Positions 1-8,111 of a stretch of 8,508 nt of DNA are shown here, piece by piece. Origin of the DNA: Fidelibacterota bacterium UBA1611. Lineage in GTDB: Bacteria; Fidelibacterota; Marinisomatia; Marinisomatales; UBA1611. Where the stretch lies: contig DCMX01000218.1 of the NCBI GenBank assembly GCA_002321855.1, positions 1-8,508 of the forward strand, given 5' to 3'. The notes below the pieces were generated by a model that ran no database searches, had not been told where the DNA came from, and worked only from the letters and a program-made list of their open reading frames with translations. Both the position numbers and the translations under genes were made by a program. The first letter of the stretch is position 1; every line of letters starts with the position of its first letter.

Positions 1-219
1 CGTCTTATGTTCCTGAATATTCCTGGAGAGTGTACAATACGAATCTTTACGGAGCGTGGTGATCTTCTTAAAACGATACAACACACTGATGGGAGCGGGG
101 ATGAAGCATGGAACTCGATCACATCTTCAAGGCAGGTTATCACTAGTGGGCTTTATATTGCCCATTTTGAAACTCCAGAAGGAGAAAATGCAATTCGAAA
201 GTTTATAATTGTTCGATAA
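1..219 (+). CDS. C-terminal end of an exported protein with a T9SS/FlgD-like sorting domain (5' truncated)
   Basis: The reading frame is open from the first base and stops at TAA 217-219. The ATG at position 7 is almost certainly internal, because the homologous tail of the gene ending at 8096 aligns from the first codon here (R-L-M-F against R-I-M-F). By hand alignment 48 of 72 residues are identical, with no gaps. Shared blocks are the I-F-T-E-R-G-D-L strand, the G-S-G-D-E-A-W turn, the T-S-S-R-Q-V loop, the S-G-x-Y-I-A-H strand and the terminal K-F-x-x-V-R. This is the pattern of the immunoglobulin-like C-terminal domains that in FCB bacteria direct proteins through type IX secretion or attach them at the surface. 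The V-P-N-P opening of the domain and the functional part of the protein lie upstream of the window. What the protein does is unknown. Its G+C (about 45% over the first 120 bases) is higher than that of the matching tail at 7878-8096. Confidence 0.85.
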   Translation, partial: RLMFLNIPGECTIRIFTERGDLLKTIQHTDGSGDEAWNSITSSRQVITSGLYIAHFETPEGENAIRKFIIVR

Positions 220-240
220 TTAAATTAATTCTCTGTTTTT

Positions 241-2742
241 TTGGATATCTTGATTGAAAAGGTTCATAAATTATTACTTAAAGATTTTATTTTTTATATA
301 TCCTGCCTTATTTTTTGTTTTATAGTATCTCCGAAGCAAGCCTATTGTCAAAGTTTTAATAAATCATATCCACCAGATCAAGCTGAAAAATATTGGTTTG
401 AATTAGATAATGATTTACGTTTTTCAGAAGAATTCTCAATACCAGGATATTATCAAGAAGAATTGAACAGAATCGAATATCCTAGTATATCTGTAGATAA
501 TAATAATAATGTTTATGTGGCATATAATTACACATCTGACCAGGGTTTGGATGGCATCCACTTAGCTAGTTTCAATGATTCAAATGTTCTATATGATGAG
601 ATAATCAATGATGAAAATTCAGTGCAATATTTAAAAAGCAATAGCAAAATTGATTGGAATGAACCTATTCAAGTTAGTTCGACCAGAGGATTAGAATACC
701 GCCCTCGAATCACAATAAACAAAAATGATACGGTCTGGATTGCTTGGTGTGGCAAAAGAACAAAAGGTTGGAATATTTTTGTACGTTCTTTCTTCAAAGG
801 ACAGCTTGGTGAGGAAATGAAGATCAGTGATCAAGGTAATAATAATTTTAGACCAGTGATCTTGGCAGATAAGAAAGGCAGGGTTTGGGTAGTATGGGAA
901 AGAGGGTCTGAACAAAAGAATATTGAAATAGTCGCTAAATATTTCGATGATGGTAGGTGGTCCAAAGAATTAATTGTTGAAGCTCGAGCTGGTTATTCTT
1001 ATCGACCAACCATTGTCGAAGGTGAGAACGGGGATATTTGGTTTGCTTGGGATTTTACATTAGGTCATAACACAGATATATATATTCGACAATTTAGGAA
1101 TGGAAAATTTTCAGAGTCCATTCGAGTTACAAATCACCCAGCTATTGATTCTAAAGCCTCTATTGAATGGCACGATAAAAAATTATGGGTTGCGTGGGCC
1201 ACTAATCGTAGAGGAATTGATGATTGGGGAGTGATTCGGTATACAAAGCTCAGAGCCTTCAATGGTCGCGATTGGTATGAGCTGGAAGATCAGTTAAGTA
1301 TTGATTTAAATAATCGTAGTGAAACACAGTCTTACGAATTTCCCACTTTGACCTTTGATTCATATGGAAGGCTATACATTTTTAACAGACATGATCATGT
1401 TTTTAGTGGTGTATACTATGAAGGCAGCAGTTGGAGTAGTATATGGTTCCTTGATGGAGTTTATTGGGGTCAGCGCGGTTTTTATGTTCACACAGCATGG
1501 GCATCAAATAATCAGTTGTGGTTAGCTCGCCGAGGTCGGGAAACTATAGATTTCCAGAAAATGGTAAGGATAGACCCAAGTAAGAAAAAGATTCGACTCA
1601 AAAAATATATTCCCATTTCCTATCCGAAAACATTGAAAGTAGTTGAAGAATATGGTCAACGTGGCCCAACGAAACATGGTAGCTATCATGTTTACTATGG
1701 CGATATTCATGTTCATACGGCCTACTCTGATGGATCTGGTAGTATTGATGAGTTGTATAATCTTTACAAGAATATTTATCATTTAGATTTTTTAGCAATA
1801 ACGGAACATGATGCTTTAGGTAAAAAGAACAACCGATTATCTCCTAGTGAGTGGGCATACATAAAATCTTTAAATGAATTATATAACCAGCCGGGAAAGT
1901 TCGTTACTATTAATGCATATGAATGGACCCACTCCACTTGGAGCGGTAAACAGGATACTACGGTTGAGATAGGACACAAAAATGTTTATTTCAAGGGTGG
2001 CGAAGAAAGTCCACTTTTCTCACATTTTAGTGATAAGGGAAAGGATGCTAGATCATTGTTCAATACACTCCATAGTTATAATGCATTGGCCTTTCCACAT
2101 CATCCACCTTGGTCTGGTATTACATGGGAGGACCATGACCCTGATATTGAAACTAATTATGAAATTGTGTCAATTCATGGTGCTAATGAGTATATGGGAA
2201 ACCTTCCTATTCCTCATCGGGGAGGAAAACCTGGTACTTTTGCCCAAGATGGACTTGAAAAAGGTGCAAAAATCGGTTTTGTTGGTGCCTCTGATTCTCA
2301 CGGTCTCTATTATCACTCTCATGAAGGTTGGCGTGAAGACCCATATAAGGGAGGTTTGACAGGTATTCTTTTATTGGACTCTCTGAATAGAGAAAATATC
2401 TGGGACGCACTTCGCAATAGGCGTAATTATGCGACATCAGGTGAGAAATATTTTATTGATTTTACAATCAATGGTCACCCCATGGGCAGTTCAATTAGTA
2501 TACAAGATCCACCATTGATCTCATTTGAGGCCATTTCTGATAAAATTATTTATTCATATGTTATTCGCAATAATAAAGAATTATTTGTATCAGGGAAGAT
2601 TGGTGGTCCGTACTATAGATATAAAGGGTTAAAAGATGAAACGATCTTACCCGGAGAGAACATATATTATTTAAAAGTGTTATACAATGATGGTACGATA
2701 GCTTGGTCCAGTCCAATTTGGATTAATTATATTCCCCAATAG
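241..2742 (+). CDS. Exported beta-propeller and PHP-domain metallohydrolase (CehA/McbA or DUF3604-like)
   Basis: Predicted 833-residue exported enzyme. Residues 1-37 look like a signal peptide: charged n-region, hydrophobic stretch at about 15-30, possible cleavage near A-Y-C-Q. Residues about 75-450 carry seven copies of a hydrophobic/aromatic strand (starting at 91, 165, 215, 266, 315, 378 and 426; for example V-W-I-A-W), mostly about 50 residues apart, as expected for a seven-bladed propeller. Residues about 481-735 form a PHP domain with all expected metal-ligand motifs: H490-x-H492 with D497, T-E522-H523-D524, Y-E561-W, H579-K-N, P-H620-H621-P and S-D685-x-H687. The block after it (A-L-R-N-R-R-N-Y-A-T-S-G) and the end (A-W-S-S-P-I-W) are typical of DUF3604/CehA-McbA proteins. 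Known PHP enzymes hydrolyse phosphoesters, and CehA/McbA hydrolyse carbaryl; the substrate here is unknown. There is no C-terminal sorting domain. No ATG lies in frame before about residue 190, and a stop at 226-228 bounds the frame, so the start is TTG 241 or TTG 250. Confidence 0.88.
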   Translation: MDILIEKVHKLLLKDFIFYISCLIFCFIVSPKQAYCQSFNKSYPPDQAEKYWFELDNDLRFSEEFSIPGYYQEELNRIEYPSISVDNNNNVYVAYNYTSDQGLDGIHLASFNDSNVLYDEIINDENSVQYLKSNSKIDWNEPIQVSSTRGLEYRPRITINKNDTVWIAWCGKRTKGWNIFVRSFFKGQLGEEMKISDQGNNNFRPVILADKKGRVWVVWERGSEQKNIEIVAKYFDDGRWSKELIVEARAGYSYRPTIVEGENGDIWFAWDFTLGHNTDIYIRQFRNGKFSESIRVTNHPAIDSKASIEWHDKKLWVAWATNRRGIDDWGVIRYTKLRAFNGRDWYELEDQLSIDLNNRSETQSYEFPTLTFDSYGRLYIFNRHDHVFSGVYYEGSSWSSIWFLDGVYWGQRGFYVHTAWASNNQLWLARRGRETIDFQKMVRIDPSKKKIRLKKYIPISYPKTLKVVEEYGQRGPTKHGSYHVYYGDIHVHTAYSDGSGSIDELYNLYKNIYHLDFLAITEHDALGKKNNRLSPSEWAYIKSLNELYNQPGKFVTINAYEWTHSTWSGKQDTTVEIGHKNVYFKGGEESPLFSHFSDKGKDARSLFNTLHSYNALAFPHHPPWSGITWEDHDPDIETNYEIVSIHGANEYMGNLPIPHRGGKPGTFAQDGLEKGAKIGFVGASDSHGLYYHSHEGWREDPYKGGLTGILLLDSLNRENIWDALRNRRNYATSGEKYFIDFTINGHPMGSSISIQDPPLISFEAISDKIIYSYVIRNNKELFVSGKIGGPYYRYKGLKDETILPGENIYYLKVLYNDGTIAWSSPIWINYIPQ

Positions 2743-2824
2743 ATAAGTTATATGGATTATTTTCATAAAACACTATCCCATTTAGAAATGATTACATCCA
2801 ATCTTTATTATTTGAATAAATATC

Positions 2825-5800
2825 ATGTTATGTAGATCAATAAAATCAAGTTTTTGTAGAAATTCATTTGTTATTTGCATCATTTTTTTAATTGCAGTAG
2901 ATATCCCTATTGCTGGTATTACGGGTAAGATTATTGGTGCAGTCATTGATGCAAATACCGGTGAACCTATAGTAGGTGCTAATATCCTTGTTAAGGATAC
3001 GTTTGTTGGCTCTTCAAGTGATGATAATGGTTATTATGTTATTATAAATATTTTGCCAGGATTCTATAATGTTGAATGTTCGATCATTGGCTACAAAAAC
3101 TATACTGTTCGGGATGTGCGTATTGAGATTGACCAAACCACTACTCTTGATTTTATTATAGAGCCTGAGATCATTGAAGGTGAAACAGTAGTAGTTGATG
3201 CATTAATGAAGGTTATTAGAAAAGATGTTGCTGCAACACATTCAAGTATTAATTCTCAAACAATTGAAGAATTACCTATTGGCAGTATTAATGAGATTTT
3301 AGCTTTTCAAGCTGGAATTACAAAAGAAATAGGCGTACGAGGAGGAAGTTCTGACCAGACAATGTTTATGGTAGATGGTGTCGTGCTAAGACAAGAAAGA
3401 AATAATTTGCCGGTTACAGCTCTTCCATTAAGTGCGGTGCGAGAAATTTCTGTTCAAACAGGTGGATTTAGCGCCGAGTATAATAATGTTCGTTCCGGCG
3501 TGGTAAATGTTGTAACCAAAGAAGGCCACCCAAAGAATTATAGTGGTACCCTATCAATAAGGCAAAGTTCACCCAGCCCCAAACATTTTGGAATTTCTCC
3601 TTATGATAGAAACTCCTTTTGGCTTCGACCATATTTGGATCAAGATGTGTGTTGGACAGGCACTGATAATGGTCAGTGGGATGAATATACACAAAGGCAG
3701 TATCCCAGTTTCGAGGGTTGGAATTCAGTCTCTGAAGCATCGCTCTCTGATGATGACCCTGAAAATGATATTACACCAACAGCTGCGCAACAAATATATA
3801 TATGGGAACATAGGAAAAGAGGTTATATCAAAAAACCAGATCAGAATATTGATCTTGGGTTTGGCGGACCCATACCATTCATAGGACAATACTTGGGAAA
3901 CCTCCGCTTCTTTTTTTCATATCGCAATTTTCAGGATATGTATTTAATGCAACTATCTCGTGATGGATTATATGATAATAGTTCTTTACTAAAAGTCACA
4001 TCTGATATATCCAAGACAATGAAGTTTTCAATTTTAGGACTTTATAATCAAATACAAGCGACTACGTCATCACGTTCTGGTGGGACCTCATATATGAATG
4101 ATGTTTTTGATGTAGCTAGTGAAATTGATAGAAAAGGATTTACCGTACCATGGAGGATTTACACTAACACATACTGGAGTCAGACATCCAGCAGTTATGA
4201 TTTAATTTCTGCAAAGTTCTCTCATTTAGTAAACCCTAAAACCATGTATGATCTGCAGTTAAAAAAATTTACAATACAATATGATACGGGCCCCAGTAGG
4301 CATAGAGATAATACTAAACAATATGAAATTTTCTCTGGATACTTTGTTGATGAAGCCCCTTTTGGGTTTGAAGAGGATCCAATATTTGGGATTGATGGAA
4401 TGGGAATGGGAGGTTCTGTCAGCACTTCGCGTGATTCGAGCAAATTCATTACCTATTCTTTAAAGTTTGATTTCACTAATCAATTGAACATGACAAATCA
4501 TATTAAAACCGGGATAGAACTGATTTATGATAGTTTCAATATGAAATATGGTATGGTTAATAAAGCTTTACCTGAAGGTAATTTTTTTAATATATCCAAT
4601 GGTAGTCCATTTAGAATCAGTAGCTATTTTCAAGATAAAATGGAATATGAAGGTTTCATTCCAATACTTGGTTTAGTTATCGATTATATTAATCCAAATG
4701 ATAAATGGTATCAGGTTGATAGTTTCTCAAGAGAGTTTTTCTCATCAAATTACAATGATGCTAATGAAGATATTTTTAAAGGTGAGAAAGCAAAACATAA
4801 ACTTTATTTAAGTCCTCGCCTGAGTATTTCCCATCCAATAACCGTCAACTCCAAATTCTACTATAATTATGGACATTATAGACAAATACCATCTAATGAA
4901 AATATGTATAGAATCCAAAGATCATCTATAAATCAACTTGATTATTTGGGTGACCCAACGCTTCCTTTATCAAGAACTATCTCTTATGAACTTGGGTATG
5001 ACCATTCAATTAACGATAATTATTTATTACATTTTTCAGCATATTACAAGAATATTGATAATCAGGAAGACTGGACACAATACATCAGTGTAGATGGGAA
5101 AGTGAATTATAGTAAACTAACTGCTGATAACTATGAAGATATACGAGGATTTGAATTCTTTATATCCAAGCTATATGGTAAATGGTTAAACGGTAATGTG
5201 AACTACGAATACAGAGTAGGCACTAATGGATATTTCGGGGTAAAAAAGATCTTTGAAAATCCGTCAGACCAAAGAGAATATTTACGTTTAAATCCATATC
5301 AAGAGAAACCACGTCCTATTCCAAGGTTTAAAGCAAATATCAGTTTTCATACTCCAAATGAATTTGGTCCGTATATCTTTAACTCGAGACCTTTTGGAGG
5401 TTGGTTATTCAATTTAATAGGTGGATGGACAGCGGGTCATTGGTTTACTTGGAATCCGAATAATATCCCGGGCGTATCATACAATGTTCAATGGAGTGAT
5501 CAAAATAAGTTGAACCTAAAAATCTCCAAGACATTCCAGTTCGAAACTGTTAAAATAAAATTTTATACAGATATATTTAATTTATTTAATATTAAATACT
5601 TATCGGGTGAAAGCTTCTATGATATGGATGATTATAATTATTATTTTTATTCCTTGCACATGCCAGATGAGATTGCCTCAAACTTAGGAGATTCAGGGTC
5701 ACCTTATCCAAATATTCCAGGGAATGATCAACCAGGAGATTATAGGGAAGAAGGAATTGATTTCATACCGATGGAATGGGTGACAAATATACAAAATGTG

Positions 5801-6016
5801 GTCAGTCCTAATGAGAGACCAATTTATTTTGATGCTTCTTCGAATAAGTATTACCAATGGAATTCAACTTCAGGTTGGTTTGTAGCAGACAGTCAATATC
5901 TGCAATATGCACTTGATAACAAAGCTTACATTGATATGCCAAATCAATCATTTTTCTCATTCTTAAATCCTCGTGATATATTTTTTGGAGTGACAATTTA
6001 TTTTGATGTCAAATAA
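2825..6016 (+). CDS. TonB-dependent outer-membrane receptor with carboxypeptidase-regulatory-like domain
   Basis: 1063 residues, usual length for an FCB TonB-dependent transporter. Residues 1 to about 31 are a signal peptide (basic n-region, hydrophobic core about 15-25, likely cleavage near I-A-G). Residues 34-113 are a carboxypeptidase-regulatory-like beta-sandwich (G-x-V-I-D-A-N-T-G-E-P-I-V-G-A-N, then D-D-N-G-Y-Y and L-P-G-F-Y). Residues 120-126 (E-T-V-V-V-D-A) resemble a TonB box. The plug spans about 133-233, with V-R-G-G, M-V-D-G and S-G-V-V-N-V-V-T-K-E-G. The rest is the barrel, with the common N-L-F-N-x-K-Y motif at 919-925 and an aromatic last strand ending F-D-V-K. About 120 residues separate those two, suggesting a long surface loop. 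It would import a substrate using TonB/ExbBD energy; the substrate is not readable. The next gene starts inside its end, implying linked synthesis. ATG 2825 is the first start and gives the full signal peptide; no Shine-Dalgarno is evident. Confidence 0.95.
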   Translation: MLCRSIKSSFCRNSFVICIIFLIAVDIPIAGITGKIIGAVIDANTGEPIVGANILVKDTFVGSSSDDNGYYVIINILPGFYNVECSIIGYKNYTVRDVRIEIDQTTTLDFIIEPEIIEGETVVVDALMKVIRKDVAATHSSINSQTIEELPIGSINEILAFQAGITKEIGVRGGSSDQTMFMVDGVVLRQERNNLPVTALPLSAVREISVQTGGFSAEYNNVRSGVVNVVTKEGHPKNYSGTLSIRQSSPSPKHFGISPYDRNSFWLRPYLDQDVCWTGTDNGQWDEYTQRQYPSFEGWNSVSEASLSDDDPENDITPTAAQQIYIWEHRKRGYIKKPDQNIDLGFGGPIPFIGQYLGNLRFFFSYRNFQDMYLMQLSRDGLYDNSSLLKVTSDISKTMKFSILGLYNQIQATTSSRSGGTSYMNDVFDVASEIDRKGFTVPWRIYTNTYWSQTSSSYDLISAKFSHLVNPKTMYDLQLKKFTIQYDTGPSRHRDNTKQYEIFSGYFVDEAPFGFEEDPIFGIDGMGMGGSVSTSRDSSKFITYSLKFDFTNQLNMTNHIKTGIELIYDSFNMKYGMVNKALPEGNFFNISNGSPFRISSYFQDKMEYEGFIPILGLVIDYINPNDKWYQVDSFSREFFSSNYNDANEDIFKGEKAKHKLYLSPRLSISHPITVNSKFYYNYGHYRQIPSNENMYRIQRSSINQLDYLGDPTLPLSRTISYELGYDHSINDNYLLHFSAYYKNIDNQEDWTQYISVDGKVNYSKLTADNYEDIRGFEFFISKLYGKWLNGNVNYEYRVGTNGYFGVKKIFENPSDQREYLRLNPYQEKPRPIPRFKANISFHTPNEFGPYIFNSRPFGGWLFNLIGGWTAGHWFTWNPNNIPGVSYNVQWSDQNKLNLKISKTFQFETVKIKFYTDIFNLFNIKYLSGESFYDMDDYNYYFYSLHMPDEIASNLGDSGSPYPNIPGNDQPGDYREEGIDFIPMEWVTNIQNVVSPNERPIYFDASSNKYYQWNSTSGWFVADSQYLQYALDNKAYIDMPNQSFFSFLNPRDIFFGVTIYFDVK

Positions 6017-8096
6017 TGAAATTAAATTATCAATGAATTCAATAAAAAAAATACCTGGTCATCAGATTGTCGTTCTTGTTATGATAAATATGCTCACTGT
6101 ATTAGAACCACTTTTTTGCGATGAGACTAAATGGCTGGCCATAGGTTCACTACATAGTTGGTATTCCAGTGCTGGATGTGAGATTGAAATTGGACGTACG
6201 CATCAAGTGGCAGAACAACAAGATGGTTTAAGATGGCCCGCATTATACAGATGGCAGGATTGCCAAGTTGCGAAGGCTTTGTGGATAGGAACTACGAATT
6301 TCAATGATCTAATTGTAGATAAAGCATTCGACCATAAGGTGGTCCATGTTGGGCCTAGAGGTCCAATTGATGAAAATAATGAATTTATGAGTTCAGATTT
6401 TATACTATTTGGGAAATTCCCACATCCTACAGTAATCGTAGATGGATTACAAGCATCTCATACTATTAATATGGATAAAGTTGATGTATTTGATGAAGAT
6501 TTAAAAACAGATAGAATGCTATATAATATCGTGAATACATCTATTGGTATCACAATGACACGAAAGATCTATGCATCTAGCAAACAGTACCATGATAATT
6601 ATTTTATTCATGACTATATCTACAAAAATACTGGTATTTATAATAAGAATGGTGATACACACAACCAAACTTTAGAGGGACTGATAATATTTTATCAATT
6701 TCGCTTGGCCCCATCTAGAGAAATCGGACTGGGTGGTTTGCAAACTTTACCTCAAACGGCTTCATGGGGACATAATACTATGAATCATGTTTATCATCCA
6801 TTTTATGGGGATACTTTAAGGGGTTTCTTATCATATCATGGTCGTCATTCCCAAGCAACCTTTGATAATATTGGCGGTCCGAATATCAGTGGGGACGGTC
6901 ATTTAGGTGCAGCCCAATTTCCAGGTGTGGTGGTATTACATGCTGATGTATCAGCTACAAACAAGAATAACGATTATTCTCAACCTTCATCTACCCCATT
7001 TTTAGATTCAGGTTCTGGTATCACTAGAGATAATAGCCAGTTCAATGAAGTTCTAATGTCCGAGGAATATGCACTAATGAGTTCGGGCCATCCAGACCTA
7101 ACACATGATGAGGCTGTCGGGGATGAATACCCGGATCAATGGCAACCCGTTTCACAATCCGGAAAAAGCCAGTGTTTAGGTTTTGGTCCTTACGAATTAA
7201 ATCCGGGTGACAGTATTCGTATTGTTTTCGCAGAGGGGGTCAATGGGATCAATCGTAGTCTATGTTATCAAATTGGCTCACAATGGCTCGAAGGTTTGTC
7301 ATCGTACAATATGCCAGATGGTAGCAGTACAAACAATGCGGATGAATTTAAAAATGCTTGGGTATTCACAGGTGTGGACTCGATATTAAAAACATTTGAT
7401 CATGCTACAAGGAATTGGGAACTGGATTTTAGTTTGCCTGAATCACCACCTCCGCCAAATGTCTTTGAGGTTACTTCAGGGGGAAATGGGATCAATCTAA
7501 AATGGTCGAATAATGCTGAATCATGGCTAAACTTTTCTGGGTATAAAATCTATCGATCCATTCATAAACCTGACACCACATTTGAATTGATATTTGAATG
7601 TGGTTTGGGTACGGATAATCCCATTGTTAACGATTACTTTGACAATACTGCTAAGAGAGGGTTCCAATATTATTATTATATTTTAACTTTCGATGATGGA
7701 AGCAGTAATATTATTGAATATGGTGTTCCCATGAGAAGCAATTTGTTTTGGACGAGAACCAATGAACCAGCATTCTTGCGTCGTCCACCTGGTGAGAACC
7801 TATCGGACATTAGAATAGTTCCGAATCCATACCATATCAAGGCAAGAAACTTACAGTTTGGTGAAAGCGGACCTGATCGAATTATGTTTTATAATCTGCC
7901 AGGTTTTTGTACAATAAAAATTTTTACTGAAAGAGGCGATTTAATTAGTATTATAGAACATGATAATGGAAGTGGAGATGAAGCATGGGATTCATTAACT
8001 TCTTCAAGGCAGGTTGTTGATAGCGGGGTATATATAGCACATATTGAAACACCCACCGGGGAAAGCACTGTTCATAAATTTGCAGTGGTAAGATAA
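6006..8096 (+). CDS. Large exported protein with fibronectin type III domain and C-terminal T9SS/FlgD-like sorting domain
   Basis: About 696 residues from ATG 6006; the frame also allows TTG 6003 and ATG 6033. ATG 6033 would give a tidier signal peptide (N-S-I-K-K, hydrophobic core, cleavage near L-F-C-D), 16 bases after the receptor stop. ATG 6006 overlaps the receptor gene by 11 bases. Neither has a well-spaced Shine-Dalgarno. Residues about 40-470 are rich in Gly, Asn, Asp and aromatic residues and match no domain I can name; the stretch around Y-S-S-A-G-C-E-I-E-I-G-R, then Q-Q-D-G-L-R-W-P-A, looks conserved in style with FCB proteins that accompany TonB receptors (recollection only). A P-P-P-P linker at 481-484 leads into a fibronectin type III-like domain (about 484-575: L-K-W-S, G-Y-K-I-Y-R-S, F-Q-Y-Y-Y-Y-I-L). 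Residues 602-696 are the sorting-domain-like tail, opening I-V-P-N-P-Y and ending K-F-A-V-V-R. Likely cell-surface or secreted, working with the receptor; exact role unknown. Confidence 0.88.
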   Translation: MSNNEIKLSMNSIKKIPGHQIVVLVMINMLTVLEPLFCDETKWLAIGSLHSWYSSAGCEIEIGRTHQVAEQQDGLRWPALYRWQDCQVAKALWIGTTNFNDLIVDKAFDHKVVHVGPRGPIDENNEFMSSDFILFGKFPHPTVIVDGLQASHTINMDKVDVFDEDLKTDRMLYNIVNTSIGITMTRKIYASSKQYHDNYFIHDYIYKNTGIYNKNGDTHNQTLEGLIIFYQFRLAPSREIGLGGLQTLPQTASWGHNTMNHVYHPFYGDTLRGFLSYHGRHSQATFDNIGGPNISGDGHLGAAQFPGVVVLHADVSATNKNNDYSQPSSTPFLDSGSGITRDNSQFNEVLMSEEYALMSSGHPDLTHDEAVGDEYPDQWQPVSQSGKSQCLGFGPYELNPGDSIRIVFAEGVNGINRSLCYQIGSQWLEGLSSYNMPDGSSTNNADEFKNAWVFTGVDSILKTFDHATRNWELDFSLPESPPPPNVFEVTSGGNGINLKWSNNAESWLNFSGYKIYRSIHKPDTTFELIFECGLGTDNPIVNDYFDNTAKRGFQYYYYILTFDDGSSNIIEYGVPMRSNLFWTRTNEPAFLRRPPGENLSDIRIVPNPYHIKARNLQFGESGPDRIMFYNLPGFCTIKIFTERGDLISIIEHDNGSGDEAWDSLTSSRQVVDSGVYIAHIETPTGESTVHKFAVVR
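7878..8096 (+). repeat. Diverged coding repeat: sorting-domain tail homologous to positions 1-219
   Basis: These 219 bases encode 72 residues that align without gaps to the 72 residues encoded at 1-219, with 48 identities counted by hand. Nucleotide similarity is much patchier; the longest obvious shared run is 15 bases, TCTTCAAGGCAGGTT, inside the T-S-S-R-Q-V loop. The two copies also differ in base composition (about 45% against about 30-35% G+C in the parts counted). This is protein-level paralogy between two genes, not a recent DNA duplication or a mobile repeat. Confidence 0.8.
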
Positions 8097-8111
8097 ATTT
8101 AATATATAATT

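Noticed and set aside
7..9. ATG at position 7 as the true start of a 70-residue protein
   Set aside because: The frame is open to the window edge, and homology with the tail ending at 8096 continues upstream of this ATG, so it is an internal Met of a longer protein.
218..230. Perfect AT-only inverted repeat AATTAA-A-TTAATT straddling the end of the first gene
   Set aside because: Only A/T with 6-base arms and a 1-base centre, in an AT-rich gap. No G/C stem for a terminator and no second copy elsewhere to support an operator.
1982..2359. 125-codon open frame inside the PHP gene in another frame
   Set aside because: It lies wholly within the conserved PHP domain coding region, has no recognisable domain, and is rich in Ile, Leu, His and Met as expected from an out-of-frame reading.
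2743..2824. Possible promoter or terminator in the 82-base gap before the receptor gene
   Set aside because: TTTATT-ATTTG-AATAAA (2804-2820) can pair but has no G/C. TATTATTTG (2806-2814) resembles the Bacteroidota -7 box TAnnTTTG but has one extra base and lies only about 10 bases before the ATG. Neither is convincing.
3468..3740. 90-codon reverse-strand frame within the receptor gene
   Set aside because: It overlaps the plug and early barrel coding region, has no export signal or known motif, and no opposite-strand promoter is visible.
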